A stretch of 64,000 nt of DNA, taken from an uncultured Verrucomicrobiota bacterium. GTDB lineage: Bacteria > Verrucomicrobiota > Verrucomicrobiia > Verrucomicrobiales > Verrucomicrobiaceae. Below, piece by piece: positions 29,395 to 37,179 of the stretch; the first letter of the stretch is position 1; each line of letters begins with the position of its first letter. Both the position numbers and the translations under genes were made by a program. The stretch is taken from assembly GCA_903838675.1 (NCBI GenBank), contig CAILZI010000051.1, forward strand, positions 21,661 to 85,660. Direction: 5' to 3'. The notes under the pieces were generated by a model. It was not told where the DNA came from and did no database searches. It worked only from the letters and a program-made list of their open reading frames with translations.

Positions 29395-29484
29395 GGGGTG
29401 AAGACGTTGGGACAAGGGCGGTTCTAGCGGGAGGGATGGAAAACGTCAAGAGTGCCGGGCGGTCATCCGTGCTGATTCGAGAGC

Positions 29485-29976
29485 CTACAGCATTTTCTGC
29501 ATCCACAGCACATCGAGCCAGCGGCCGTGCTTGTGGCCGACTTCCTTGAGGTGGGAAACTTTGATGAAGCCGAATTTGGCATGCAGAGCGATGCTCCCCG
29601 CCTGATCGGCATCGATGCCGCCGAGGACGGTGTGATGGCCGATTTTCTTGGCGAGTGCGAGGAGCTCGCCAAGCAGCAGGGTGCCGAGGCCTTTGCCCTG
29701 ATGCTCGTGGTGCAGATACACCGAATCCTCCACGCTGTGGCAGTAGGCCTGGCGGGGATGAAAGCGGCTGAGTGAGCCCCAGCCGATGACCTGCCCATCC
29801 TCCTCGGCCACGATCACGGGATGCTCCGGTCCGTGCGCATCAAACCAGTCGCGGCGTTCTTGCGCGGTGCTGGGCACAGTTTGATAGGTGCAGGTGCTGT
29901 GCTCGACGTAGTGATTGTAAATGGCGTTGATGGCCGAGAGGTCGTCGATTGTGGCGGGGCGGAGAGTGGCGGGCAT
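29485..29976 (-). CDS. GNAT N-acetyltransferase, phosphinothricin acetyltransferase-like
   Basis: A 163-residue cytoplasmic acetyltransferase of the PAT/bar-like GNAT subgroup. Markers: MPATLRPATIDDLSAINAIYNHYV at the N-terminus, VIVAEEDGQVIGWGSLSRF, the acetyl-CoA motif YLHHEHQGKGLGTLLLGEL, and GGIDADQAGSIALHAKFGF followed by VGHKHGRWLDVLWMQK. This group acetylates small amino-group substrates such as methionine sulfone/sulfoximine or phosphinothricin-like compounds. The ATG at 29976 is chosen by family fit; the frame open to 30147 includes an interspersed repeat (translated HSDFDIRHLDAF) and is not coding. Divergent from a Gfo/Idh/MocA gene. Confidence 0.88.
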   Translation of the reverse strand: MPATLRPATIDDLSAINAIYNHYVEHSTCTYQTVPSTAQERRDWFDAHGPEHPVIVAEEDGQVIGWGSLSRFHPRQAYCHSVEDSVYLHHEHQGKGLGTLLLGELLALAKKIGHHTVLGGIDADQAGSIALHAKFGFIKVSHLKEVGHKHGRWLDVLWMQKML

Positions 29977-30000
29977 GAGGCAGGAGGCGGGTGGTGAGGG

Positions 30001-30050
30001 ACGAATGAAAGCGTCCAAATGACGAATGTCGAAATCAGAATGACGAACGG
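30001..30050 (+). repeat. Short interspersed repeat, copy C (intergenic)
   Basis: Contains CCAAATGACGAATGTCGAAA then TCAGAATGACGAAC, the longest of the three related copies, in the divergent region between the PAT-like gene and a Gfo/Idh/MocA gene. It shares ATGACGAATG(t)CGAA with copies A and B. Confidence 0.6.
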
Positions 30051-30165
30051 GGAGAAGTGGCTGTTCGGCCCGCGCTGTTTTCAAATCTTGACTCGGTGGC
30101 GGGGAATCTCCATTCTCGCGGCCCTCAGGTAAAAATTCACCAACCACTTAACGAACACATTTATT

Positions 30166-31248
30166 ATGGCCATCAAAGTCGGAGTCATCGGAGCAGGCGG
30201 CATGTTGCAGTATCACGCGGCGGGGTTCCGCCAGGCGGGCGCGGAGATCGTGGCCGTGGCCGATGCGGCCCCCGGCGCAGCAGCCAAGGCGGCGGAGAAA
30301 TATGGCATCGCCAAGGCGTATGAATCCGTGGAAGCCATGCTGAAGGGCAGCCCGGAGATCAAAGCAGTGAGCGTCATCGTGCCGAACAAATTTCACAAGC
30401 CGCTCACGATTCAGTGCCTGAAGGCCGGCAAGCACGTCTTCTCTGAGAAACCGCCGGCGTTGAACGCGAAGGAGGTGAAGGAAATCATCGTCGCTGCCAA
30501 GAAGGCCGGCAAGAAGGTGCTCTTCAACTTCAACAACCGCGCGCGCCCTGAGTCCCAGGCAATGATGAAGTACATCAACGACGGCGTCGTGGGAAAGATC
30601 AATTCCGCGCAGGCCAAGTGGATCCGCCGCACCGGTATACCTGGCTTTGGCGGCTGGTTCACCACCAAGGCGCTGTCCGGTGGCGGCCCGCTCATCGACT
30701 TGCTGCACATGGTCGATCTGGCCATGTACTTCATGGGGTATCCGGAGCCCGCACACGTGCTCGGCCAGACCTTCTCCGACTTCATCCAGGACAAGCAGTT
30801 CAAAGGCCCATGGGGCATCCCCGACCGCGTGGGCGGCACCACCGATGTGGAAAACGCCGCGCACGGTTTTGTGACCTTCAAGACCGGCCAGGTGCTCAGC
30901 CTCCAGGTTTCCTGGGCGGAAATGATCAAGCGCGAGGAAGTTTCCGTGGTCTTCCAAGGCACCAAGGCAGGGGGCAAGGTGGAGCGCCTTTTCGGTATCG
31001 ATGGTCTGGACAACACCGCCATCGACACCTGCGAGCTCTATGTGCAGGAAAACGGCAACAGCGTGAACCGCAGCATCGTCACTCCCGCATGTGAAGACAT
31101 GGGCCGCATCGGCTCCGCCGCGAACTTTATCGAAGCCATCGAAGGCAAGGCCACCGCCCTGAACACACCTGAGCAGGCCCTGCGCCTGATGCAGGTGATT
31201 GACGCGATCTATGCCTCCGCCAAGACGCGCAAGCCGGTGTCAATTTGA
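30166..31248 (+). CDS. Gfo/Idh/MocA family oxidoreductase
   Basis: A 360-residue NAD(P)-dependent oxidoreductase acting on sugars or inositols. The Rossmann motif is KVGVIGAGGMLQYHAAGF, the catalytic EKP motif is HVFSEKPPALN, and the C-terminal domain has GGGPLIDLLHMVDLAMYFMG with the Asp/His residues of the family. No signal peptide, so the enzyme is cytoplasmic, unlike several exported relatives in this phylum. The ATG at 30166 gives a perfect family start (MAIKVGVIGAGG). A strong terminator follows at 31270, so the gene is probably monocistronic. Confidence 0.93.
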   Translation: MAIKVGVIGAGGMLQYHAAGFRQAGAEIVAVADAAPGAAAKAAEKYGIAKAYESVEAMLKGSPEIKAVSVIVPNKFHKPLTIQCLKAGKHVFSEKPPALNAKEVKEIIVAAKKAGKKVLFNFNNRARPESQAMMKYINDGVVGKINSAQAKWIRRTGIPGFGGWFTTKALSGGGPLIDLLHMVDLAMYFMGYPEPAHVLGQTFSDFIQDKQFKGPWGIPDRVGGTTDVENAAHGFVTFKTGQVLSLQVSWAEMIKREEVSVVFQGTKAGGKVERLFGIDGLDNTAIDTCELYVQENGNSVNRSIVTPACEDMGRIGSAANFIEAIEGKATALNTPEQALRLMQVIDAIYASAKTRKPVSI

Positions 31249-31269
31249 TCCAGCAAATGATTCATGATG

Positions 31270-31309
31270 ATGGGGAGAATGAGCTCTATGTTCGTTCTCC
31301 CCATTTTTT
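31270..31309 (+). terminator. Intrinsic terminator of the Gfo/Idh/MocA gene
   Basis: ATGGGGAGAA (31270-31279) pairs perfectly with TTCTCCCCAT (31295-31304), and the stem runs on into a T-tract ending at 31309. It sits 22 bp after the stop codon and is the clearest plus-strand intrinsic terminator in the window. Confidence 0.9.
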
Positions 31310-31607
31310 ATCCGTTCCAATGAACGGGCTGTACGGCAACACTTTTGGTTTTGGCACCTTGCCAGTACGTTGCTCAATGAAGGGAGATCAAGTCACCGTC
31401 GAGGTGGTCAACATGCTGGGTGAGTCCGCGCACAGGAAAGGCGCGCTTTTTCCCGGTGGCATCAACTTTTATCGTGACCATTTCAGGGGCGAGCAATATA
31501 TGTCCGCACTCAGTTCCCACGGGGAGCCATGTCAAAACAACCTGACTGGTAAAACTCTCATGTGCCACGAACACTCGCCAAACTCTCCGATCATTCTCCC
31601 GCTGCTC

Positions 31608-32135
31608 ATGAGCTTCTGCGGTCGCCTCGCCCTGCTCTCATGCAAGGTGGCCTGTGCCGGCGCGTTGTTATTCGTGGCGGGTTGTTCGGACAACCGGGTG
31701 CCTGTGACGGTGCCGATTTCGCTGCAGGAAGTGGCAGGTCGCTATGAGCTGTCGCTGAGCGACTTTGGCACGGCTTTGGACAAGCGCATCGCACTGATTT
31801 CTCCGCGGCCAAGCATTGAGTTCAGGGCAGATGGTACCGTGAGTCTTTCGAACCTGCCGGTCATTGCCGATGACCTGCTGCAAAATTTTGTCTGCTCGGA
31901 ATTTCGCACGGGAACGGGCACCTTTCAGATCGAGAAGCATGGTTATGAAAAGCACTCCGGCGTCGTGACGCACTTCTATGGGGTGAAGCTGTCGTGCGGG
32001 ACTCTTCCGGGGCCGGTGGACCGCCCAAGCCTCTGCCGACAGGGCACTGTGCTGGCCCTTTCCTGGCGTGACTATTTTGATGGAGATTTCTCAGAGCGAA
32101 TGGTTTTTGTGAGAGTCGCACCTGCGGAAAAATGA
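31608..32135 (+). CDS. Hypothetical lipoprotein
   Basis: A 175-residue protein with an N-terminal hydrophobic segment and lipobox (ACAGALLFVAGCSDN; modified Cys after VAG), so it is probably anchored in a membrane on the extracytoplasmic side. The mature part begins VPVTVPISLQEVAGRYELSLSDFG and contains SIEFRADGTVSLSNLPVI, suggesting a small beta-rich domain; no family is recognised. The start at 31608 (MSFCGRLALL) is chosen for the signal sequence; the longer open frame from 31245 crosses a strong terminator and is rejected. The stretch 31310-31607 before it holds no recognisable feature. Confidence 0.65.
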   Translation: MSFCGRLALLSCKVACAGALLFVAGCSDNRVPVTVPISLQEVAGRYELSLSDFGTALDKRIALISPRPSIEFRADGTVSLSNLPVIADDLLQNFVCSEFRTGTGTFQIEKHGYEKHSGVVTHFYGVKLSCGTLPGPVDRPSLCRQGTVLALSWRDYFDGDFSERMVFVRVAPAEK

Positions 32136-32175
32136 TCGATTTCACAGGGGCGTGACGCGATACTTCTACTGCTGC

Positions 32176-32271
32176 ATGAACTCACCCGAGTTTGAGTCGG
32201 AGTTGACTTTTGGGCGCTGGATCACCCGCTGTCTCGATGCTGCCGCGGCAGGAAAACCAGTGCCCTTCTGA
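32176..32271 (+). CDS. 31-codon small ORF or gene fragment
   Basis: An ATG-started ORF (MNSPEFESELTFGRWITRCL then DAAAAGKPVPF) ends 13 bp before the next gene. The composition is protein-like (a predicted amphipathic helix), and it may be a small leader gene or a truncated remnant. No family is recognised, and there is no clear ribosome-binding site. Confidence 0.3.
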   Translation: MNSPEFESELTFGRWITRCLDAAAAGKPVPF

Positions 32272-32284
32272 ACCGAGCATTCTC

Positions 32285-32680
32285 ATGAACACACTCCTGC
32301 CACGTTTTCGGAAGCCTGCGGGCTTTGCTCCGTACGGATGCATGGAGCTGGCGATCCTGAGTTACATCGCGATGGCGGTTTTGAACTATGCTTTGGGAAA
32401 CTGGATCTTCGCGATTGCAATGCTCACACCGCTGGCCGGGCTTCTTGTCTGGACCCAGTACACGGTCTGGCGGGACTGCTGCAGGATGGGCGATCACATC
32501 CGGGTGAGCCTGGGGCCACATTCAGGAATGGAAGGCGTCGTCGTAGGAGCGACCAAAGATGGAACACGACTGACGGTGCAATTGTCCTCCGCAGAGCATC
32601 CTGAGCCCATGGAATTTTTCGACTATCAGATCAGGAAAGTGAAACCGATGTCTGACCCATCCCCTCCGGTGAATGGATGA
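32285..32680 (+). CDS. Small membrane protein with KOW-like domain
   Basis: A 131-residue protein with two adjacent membrane spans (GCMELAILSYIAMAVLNYALG and WIFAIAMLTPLAGLLVWTQY) followed by a soluble part, GDHIRVSLGPHSGMEGVVVGATKDGTRLTVQL. The latter matches the KOW pattern (GD-hydrophobic-x-V-x-x-G-x-x-x-G-x-x-G-x-V) of NusG- and ribosomal-type proteins, although here it is cytoplasmic and membrane-tethered. The combination is unusual and no function is assigned. The ATG at 32285 is preferred to the open frame upstream (32210), which is out of step with the spans. Confidence 0.6.
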   Translation: MNTLLPRFRKPAGFAPYGCMELAILSYIAMAVLNYALGNWIFAIAMLTPLAGLLVWTQYTVWRDCCRMGDHIRVSLGPHSGMEGVVVGATKDGTRLTVQLSSAEHPEPMEFFDYQIRKVKPMSDPSPPVNG

Positions 32681-32711
32681 TGTGAGCTGCCTCACGTTGC
32701 GATGAGGGGGC

Positions 32712-32748
32712 AAAAAAAGAGCGATGCCAGCATGTGCCGGCATCGCTC
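32712..32748 (-). terminator. Intrinsic terminator of the second Gfo/Idh/MocA gene
   Basis: On the minus strand GAGCGATGCC (complement of 32739-32748) pairs with GGCATCGCTC (complement of 32719-32728), followed by seven T (complement of 32712-32718). It sits 20 bp past the stop codon of the minus-strand oxidoreductase gene. Confidence 0.88.
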
Positions 32749-32767
32749 CAGGAATCTGCTGCTGCTT

Positions 32768-33994
32768 TTAAGCCAGCCCGCCGCGATCGCTCGTCAGCGT
32801 GGCATCACCATACTTCGCGCGGGTTGTGGGTGTGTAGTCCAGCGGGGTCCAGGCGGCGTTGTTGGCGGAGGAGGCGACGACGGCTTCGATGAAGGCCATG
32901 CCGGCCACGCCTTCTTCGATGGTCGGGTAGTCCATGTCCAGCGGGTTGGGGGTGGTGCCGTTGTTCACGGCGCGGACGTGGTTGGCGAAGTTGCGGTAGA
33001 TGTTCGCGAAGCCTTCGAGGTAGCCTTCGGGATGACCTGAAGGCGTGCGCGTGGCAGCGGCTGCTGCGCTGCCGAGGTAGCCCAGGCCGGTGCGGTAGAT
33101 CTGCTTCGGCTTGTCCAGGGAGGTGACGATCATCGTGTTCGGATCCAGCTGGGACCACTCGATGCCGCCCAGGGAGCCATAGACGCGGAGGCTGAGGTTG
33201 TTTTCACAGCCGATGCTGATCTGGCTGGAGTGCAGCACGCCCTTGGCGCCGTTGGTGAAGCGCAGCAGCACGTTGCCATCGTCTTCAAGACGGCGGCCTT
33301 CCTTGGCCAGGAAGATGGTGAGGTCGGCGGCCAGTTCCTTGATGTGCAACCCGGTCACGTATTCCGCGAGGTTGATCGCGTGCGTGCCGATGTCTCCCAT
33401 GCAGCCCGCAGCGCCGCAGATGGCGGGGTCCACGCGCCAGGCGGCCTGCTTCTGCCCGGTGTTTTCCAGCATGGTGGCCAGCCAGCCCTGTGGGTATTCC
33501 ACGACGACTTTGCGGATCTCGCCGAGCTTGCCTTCCTCGATCATTTGCCGGGCCTGACGCATTAGCGGGTAGCCGGTGTAGTTGTAGGTCACTCCGTAGA
33601 GCTTGCCGGTGGTCTTCACGATTTCCGCCAGTTCCTTGGCCTGCGCGAGGTTGAAGGTGGCGGGCTTGTCAGAAAGCACATGGAAGCCAGCCTCCAGCGC
33701 TGCTTTGGCGGCGGGGAAATGCAGGTGGTTTGGCGTGACGATGGAGACGAAGTCCATGCGTTTGTCCGCAGGCAGCGCGGATTCCGTGCGAATCATCTCT
33801 TCAAAGTTGCCGTAGCAGCGCTCGGCTGGCAGGAAGAAGTCGGCACCGCTGTCCTTGGAGCGCTGGGGGTCGGAGGAAAAAGCGCCGCAGACGAGTTCAA
33901 TCTGCTGATCGATCGATGCTGCGATGCGATGAACGCCGCCAATGAAGGCGCCGCGTCCGCCGCCGATCATGCCATAACGAATTTTCCGGCTCAT
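32768..33994 (-). CDS. Gfo/Idh/MocA family oxidoreductase
   Basis: A 408-residue cytoplasmic NAD(P)-dependent oxidoreductase. It begins directly with the Rossmann motif MSRKIRYGMIGGGRGAFIGG, carries the catalytic segment HVLSDKPATFNLAQAKEL (DKP instead of the more usual EKP) and the domain-2 marker CMGDIGTHAINLAEYVTG with Asp/His near the active site. The C-terminus YRNFANHVRAVNNGT and YPTIEEGVAGMAFIEAVVAS fits longer members of the family that act on sugars or inositols. Its own terminator follows. It is distinct from the protein at 30166, with different length and catalytic triplet, so they are not recent duplicates. Confidence 0.93.
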   Translation of the reverse strand: MSRKIRYGMIGGGRGAFIGGVHRIAASIDQQIELVCGAFSSDPQRSKDSGADFFLPAERCYGNFEEMIRTESALPADKRMDFVSIVTPNHLHFPAAKAALEAGFHVLSDKPATFNLAQAKELAEIVKTTGKLYGVTYNYTGYPLMRQARQMIEEGKLGEIRKVVVEYPQGWLATMLENTGQKQAAWRVDPAICGAAGCMGDIGTHAINLAEYVTGLHIKELAADLTIFLAKEGRRLEDDGNVLLRFTNGAKGVLHSSQISIGCENNLSLRVYGSLGGIEWSQLDPNTMIVTSLDKPKQIYRTGLGYLGSAAAAATRTPSGHPEGYLEGFANIYRNFANHVRAVNNGTTPNPLDMDYPTIEEGVAGMAFIEAVVASSANNAAWTPLDYTPTTRAKYGDATLTSDRGGLA

Positions 33995-34128
33995 AAAAAG
34001 TAGCTGTGCTGAAGTTTGGGGTGGGTGAGAAAAGGGAAGGCGAGTGTGCGCAGAGGGTGCGGGGGGTCAAGTGCATCAGCACCGGGATGCGAACCGGCTG
34101 GCGATTCCGGGGCGCGGCATCCGGGCAC

Positions 34129-34178
34129 AAAAAACCCCGGAGAGGGTGGCCCAACGCGCTCAGGCGGCCTCTCCGGGG
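34129..34178 (-). terminator. Intrinsic terminator of the AraC-family gene
   Basis: On the minus strand CCCCGGAGAGG (complement of 34168-34178) pairs with CCTCTCCGGGG (complement of 34135-34145) over 11 bp, and six T follow (complement of 34129-34134). It lies 45 bp beyond the regulator's stop codon. Confidence 0.88.
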
Positions 34179-34223
34179 CTATGTCGTCGAAACACCGCAG
34201 AGCGGTGCGCATGGCGACAAATT

Positions 34224-35042
34224 TTATGCGGCCATCAGGGCCGGACCGCCGTGCTTCATGCGGCTGCGGAATTCCGTGGGGGATTCATCGGCGATGCGGC
34301 GGAAGCTGCGGTTGAAATGGGACAGGCTCTGGAAGCCGACGTCGTAGGCCACTTCGGTGATGCGGGCGGCGGGCTTCATGAGCATGCGCTTGGCCTTTTC
34401 CACGCGGGCACGGTTTACGAAGTCAGTGAAGGTCAGGCCGGTGGCGCGCTTGAAGAGCTTGCAGAAGTGGAAGGGGCTCACGTTCACCGCGCTGGCCACG
34501 GCTTCCAGAGACATCGGCTCGGCCAGATGGGCGTGGATGAAGGTCTTGGCATTGCGCACGGCTTCTGGCTCATGGGTTGCGGTGGCAAACAGCAGGCGGT
34601 GTGCGCTGTCTCCCAGCTGGAGGGCAAAGGACTGCAGGATGGCCACGGCGGCCTCATAGCGGGCGGGTTCCATCACGGGCACGTGTTCGAAGTGAACCTT
34701 GGCACCACGGATTTCTGCGGCGGTGCGGTTATCATCCAGCAGTGCTTTGGCCACCGGAGCGAAGTTTTCAGCGCTGGCAGGCTGGAGGCGCACGGCACCG
34801 GTCAGCATGAGGGCGATGGTGTTTTTGCCAACGCGCACAGGCACCTTGGTTTCCACCACACCGGCGACGCCCTGACGGGTCACAACATCGTTGATGGGGG
34901 AGTCATCCTGAGTGGCTTCCAAGCTCAGCGGCAGGCTGGTCAGCGTGTGGAAGGCCTTCTGGTAGTGCTGGAACAGTTCGCTCTCAGCAAGATTCAGAAT
35001 GAAACGTTGGCGGGGGCTGGTGTGGGAGGTGGAGGTGTTCAT
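34224..35042 (-). CDS. AraC family transcriptional regulator with N-terminal sensor-like domain
   Basis: A 272-residue DNA-binding regulator. The C-terminal ~100 residues contain the two helix-turn-helix units of the AraC/XylS family (EPMSLEAVASAVNVSPFHFCKLFKRATGLTFTDFV, then RITEVAYDVGFQSLSHFNRSFRRIADESPTEFR). The N-terminal domain (LAESELFQHYQKAFHTLTSLPLSLEA, then GVAGVVETKVPVRVGKNTIALMLTGAV) resembles the PocR-type sensory domain found in such regulators in this phylum; Cys ligands of some PocR proteins are absent, so the ligand is unknown. I chose the ATG at 35042; an in-frame GTG start eight codons upstream (35066) is possible. Its target cannot be read from the sequence. Confidence 0.88.
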   Translation of the reverse strand: MNTSTSHTSPRQRFILNLAESELFQHYQKAFHTLTSLPLSLEATQDDSPINDVVTRQGVAGVVETKVPVRVGKNTIALMLTGAVRLQPASAENFAPVAKALLDDNRTAAEIRGAKVHFEHVPVMEPARYEAAVAILQSFALQLGDSAHRLLFATATHEPEAVRNAKTFIHAHLAEPMSLEAVASAVNVSPFHFCKLFKRATGLTFTDFVNRARVEKAKRMLMKPAARITEVAYDVGFQSLSHFNRSFRRIADESPTEFRSRMKHGGPALMAA

Positions 35043-35066
35043 AGCGCGTTCGTGGTTTGTGTTCAC

Positions 35067-35389
35067 GAGAGCTATGATGCCCTGCTGCGGAATTTACGAT
35101 ATTGTCGTCCGATACGGTATGTGGCCTCGTGTACCACCGCAATTTTGGCATAGTGGTTTCCAGTAGAACTGGCTGTTCCTTGCGCAGGGTGTGTGGTTCT
35201 TGCTGCGTAGGGGCATGCTCTCAGCCCTCTAGCCTTGCTCTTTTCCCCACACCTGCAGTGCGTATCCGTATGACCATCGCATGGACGAAGCCCAACCGTG
35301 AGATCAATCCTGACTTGCAGCTCGTGCAAACTACCTCTTGGCAGGCAGCACCACGTTTCCTACCATCTACTTTTCGCAACGTAACATCA
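35067..35389. other. Intergenic stretch without recognisable gene
   Basis: About 320 bp between the AraC-family gene and the tRNA-like gene. Short open frames on either strand look random, without signal peptides, membrane spans or known motifs. It presumably carries the regulator's promoter and that of the tRNA-like gene, but I could not identify convincing -35/-10 pairs. Confidence 0.5.
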
Positions 35390-35476
35390 GGGGAGGTGGT
35401 CGATTAGTTTATGGCCCCAGTTTTGAAAACTGGCGTGGCTTTATCCCCACAGTAAGTTCGAATCCCATCCTCCTTG
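35390..35476 (+). tRNA. Divergent tRNA-Ser (UGA)-like gene, possibly decayed
   Basis: An 87-nt cloverleaf can be drawn. Acceptor: GGGGAGG with CCTCCTT (two G-U pairs), discriminator G at 35476, as in tRNA-Ser. D-stem GTC/GGC. Anticodon stem CCAGT (35417-35421) with ACTGG (35429-35433) and loop TTTGAAA, anticodon TGA (35424-35426). Long variable arm with GTGG/CCAC, typical of Ser. T-loop TTCGAAT is canonical, but the T-stem GTAAG/CCCAT has two A-C mismatches, and the D-loop lacks the G18-G19 pair (AG instead of GG). CCA is not encoded, which is common. It may be a functional but divergent tRNA or a pseudogene. Confidence 0.6.
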
Positions 35477-35507
35477 CGCTGGTCCACAGTCGAAAACTTT
35501 CATCCTC

Positions 35508-36467
35508 ATGTCCCTCAGATCCTCTCTCCTTGCAACTCTAGCCCTTTTCCTTCCCGTCAGCCTTCATGCAACCGAGCCCTTGTCTGGAGTGTTTGGTGAA
35601 AACTCCATGCAGCGTGTGCTGGATTATGAGGCCTGGCTGGGACGCAAGGTGGATGTTATTTTGTGCACGGTGGACTTTCAGAAGTGGGAGAACTACCGCT
35701 ATGCCAACTGGCTGAGCCAGACAGTGTATGGTCAACGAAGCGACCGCAGGCTGGTCTATGATGTGCCGATCATCATCAAAGACGCCAGCTATGCGGAGGC
35801 AAAGACAGGAGCGTATGATGAGCACTGGAAATGCCTGGCAGGGTCTATTTTGGAAAACAATCCGGGCACGTATGAGATCGTGCTCCGGCCCAGCCACGAA
35901 ATGAATGGCGAATGGTTCGCGTGGGGTGTGGGCGGGGCGAAGCAGGCGCAGATCCCGGACTTCATCGCCTCATGGCAGCGGTTCCACGGAGTGTTTCGCG
36001 GGGTGCCGGGAGGAGAGCGTTTTCGCTTCAGCTTTTCCACCACCGAAGGTGCCAGTGATCCGCGGCCGATGTGGCCGGGGGATGAGTATGTGGACATCGT
36101 GGGCCAGGACGTGTATTGGAAGCCCAAGGTGATGGGCGGCGAGGGCTGGGAGACGAATGATCCAACGGAAGCGTGGGAGAAGCGCGTGAGCCTCTACGGC
36201 TACACTGAATGGAATCTGGGTGGCATGCTGGCCTTCGCCAAAGCCCATGGGAAACCGTTTCAGATTGATGAATGGGGCGTGTGGGGCCCGGACGCAGCTC
36301 CCTTTGTGGAGGCGATGGCGGCTTTCCTGAAGACGAACGGGGCGCGGTCGCACACGTATTGGAACTCAAACGGCGGCTATCCCGGCGAACTGACTCCGCG
36401 CGACAAGGAATGGCCAAAGACGACGCAGGCGTTCAAAGCGGCGTTTGGGAAGAGTGAGGCTAAGTAG
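35508..36467 (+). CDS. Secreted glycoside hydrolase, GH26 (mannanase)-like
   Basis: A 319-residue exported enzyme with signal peptide MSLRSSLLATLALFLPVSLHA. The segment EIVLRPSHEMNGEWFAWGV holds the GH26-type acid/base Glu131 (HEMNG), and PFQIDEWGVWGPD holds the probable nucleophile Glu255 (IDEWG). Other parts such as PMWPGDEYVDIVGQDVYWK fit the clan GH-A barrel. GH26 enzymes cleave beta-mannan and related beta-glycans; the exact substrate is not certain. It starts 31 bp after the tRNA-like gene. Confidence 0.8.
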   Translation: MSLRSSLLATLALFLPVSLHATEPLSGVFGENSMQRVLDYEAWLGRKVDVILCTVDFQKWENYRYANWLSQTVYGQRSDRRLVYDVPIIIKDASYAEAKTGAYDEHWKCLAGSILENNPGTYEIVLRPSHEMNGEWFAWGVGGAKQAQIPDFIASWQRFHGVFRGVPGGERFRFSFSTTEGASDPRPMWPGDEYVDIVGQDVYWKPKVMGGEGWETNDPTEAWEKRVSLYGYTEWNLGGMLAFAKAHGKPFQIDEWGVWGPDAAPFVEAMAAFLKTNGARSHTYWNSNGGYPGELTPRDKEWPKTTQAFKAAFGKSEAK

Positions 36468-36548
36468 AAAATCAGAATTGCCGAATGGATTGCGGGTGTT
36501 CAGACTGCAGCGGCCAGCGAGGCAGATTTCAACTCATCCATTCTCGTT

Positions 36549-37166
36549 ATGACAGACACGATTCATCGCCTGCTTACGGTGCTCATGATCATAGCACTGA
36601 CTTTCACGAGCAGCTGTGTCTCAACTAAAGACCCCGTGGCGCTGCGCCAAAAAAGCTATGAAAAGCTGGTGGCATTGATTCAGCCCGGCATGACGCGACG
36701 GCAGTTGTATGCCTTGCTGCCACCGAAGGAGGTTCCGAGGGCCTCGCCCCAATCGTTGTTTCCTGTTGATTCGCGCTCTAACCAGAACCTCCACGAAAAT
36801 CACCGGTTGGATTGGGACTTTCAAGTGAGGGTTGAATACAAGCTGGCGAGCCATAAAGAACTACGCTTGTACGAGAGTGAGGTGCGAACACGCATGAAGG
36901 AGATTGATAAGGCAATGGCAACTTTGAAACGGAAGCTCAAAGACAATTACAACAAGCACTTTGGGTGGGGCTATTTGATTGTCGATGTTCCATCTCGACA
37001 AAACTTGGATGACGAAATCGTAGAGCCTCCTCAGATCATAAGATCCTCTATTACTCCAGCCGGCAAATCAGACGAGCCGCAAAACCATCTGGTGAAAGTG
37101 CTCCAGCATGCAACTTTATTTGATGAAAAGCTTCCTGCAATCATCAATGGAGACAAGTGTCCTTGA
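36549..37166 (+). CDS. Hypothetical lipoprotein
   Basis: A 205-residue protein with a lipoprotein-type signal (LLTVLMIIALTFTSSCVSTKD; Cys after TSS). The mature domain starts DPVALRQKSYEKLVALIQPGMTRRQLYALLPPKEVPRA, with an 'IxPGMTxxQLxxLL' segment resembling the SmpA/OmlA-like (BamE) fold seen in small outer-membrane lipoproteins. The rest is charged with a long helix (MKEIDKAMATLKRKLKDNYN). The function is unknown; the SmpA-like resemblance is a short motif only. It converges on alkA with 13 bp between stops. Confidence 0.7.
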   Translation: MTDTIHRLLTVLMIIALTFTSSCVSTKDPVALRQKSYEKLVALIQPGMTRRQLYALLPPKEVPRASPQSLFPVDSRSNQNLHENHRLDWDFQVRVEYKLASHKELRLYESEVRTRMKEIDKAMATLKRKLKDNYNKHFGWGYLIVDVPSRQNLDDEIVEPPQIIRSSITPAGKSDEPQNHLVKVLQHATLFDEKLPAIINGDKCP

Positions 37167-37179
37167 AGTTGAGTGGAGC

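Noticed and set aside
31245..31607. Upstream extension of the lipoprotein gene with a TTG start
   Set aside because: It crosses a perfect intrinsic terminator and gives no signal sequence at its N-terminus.
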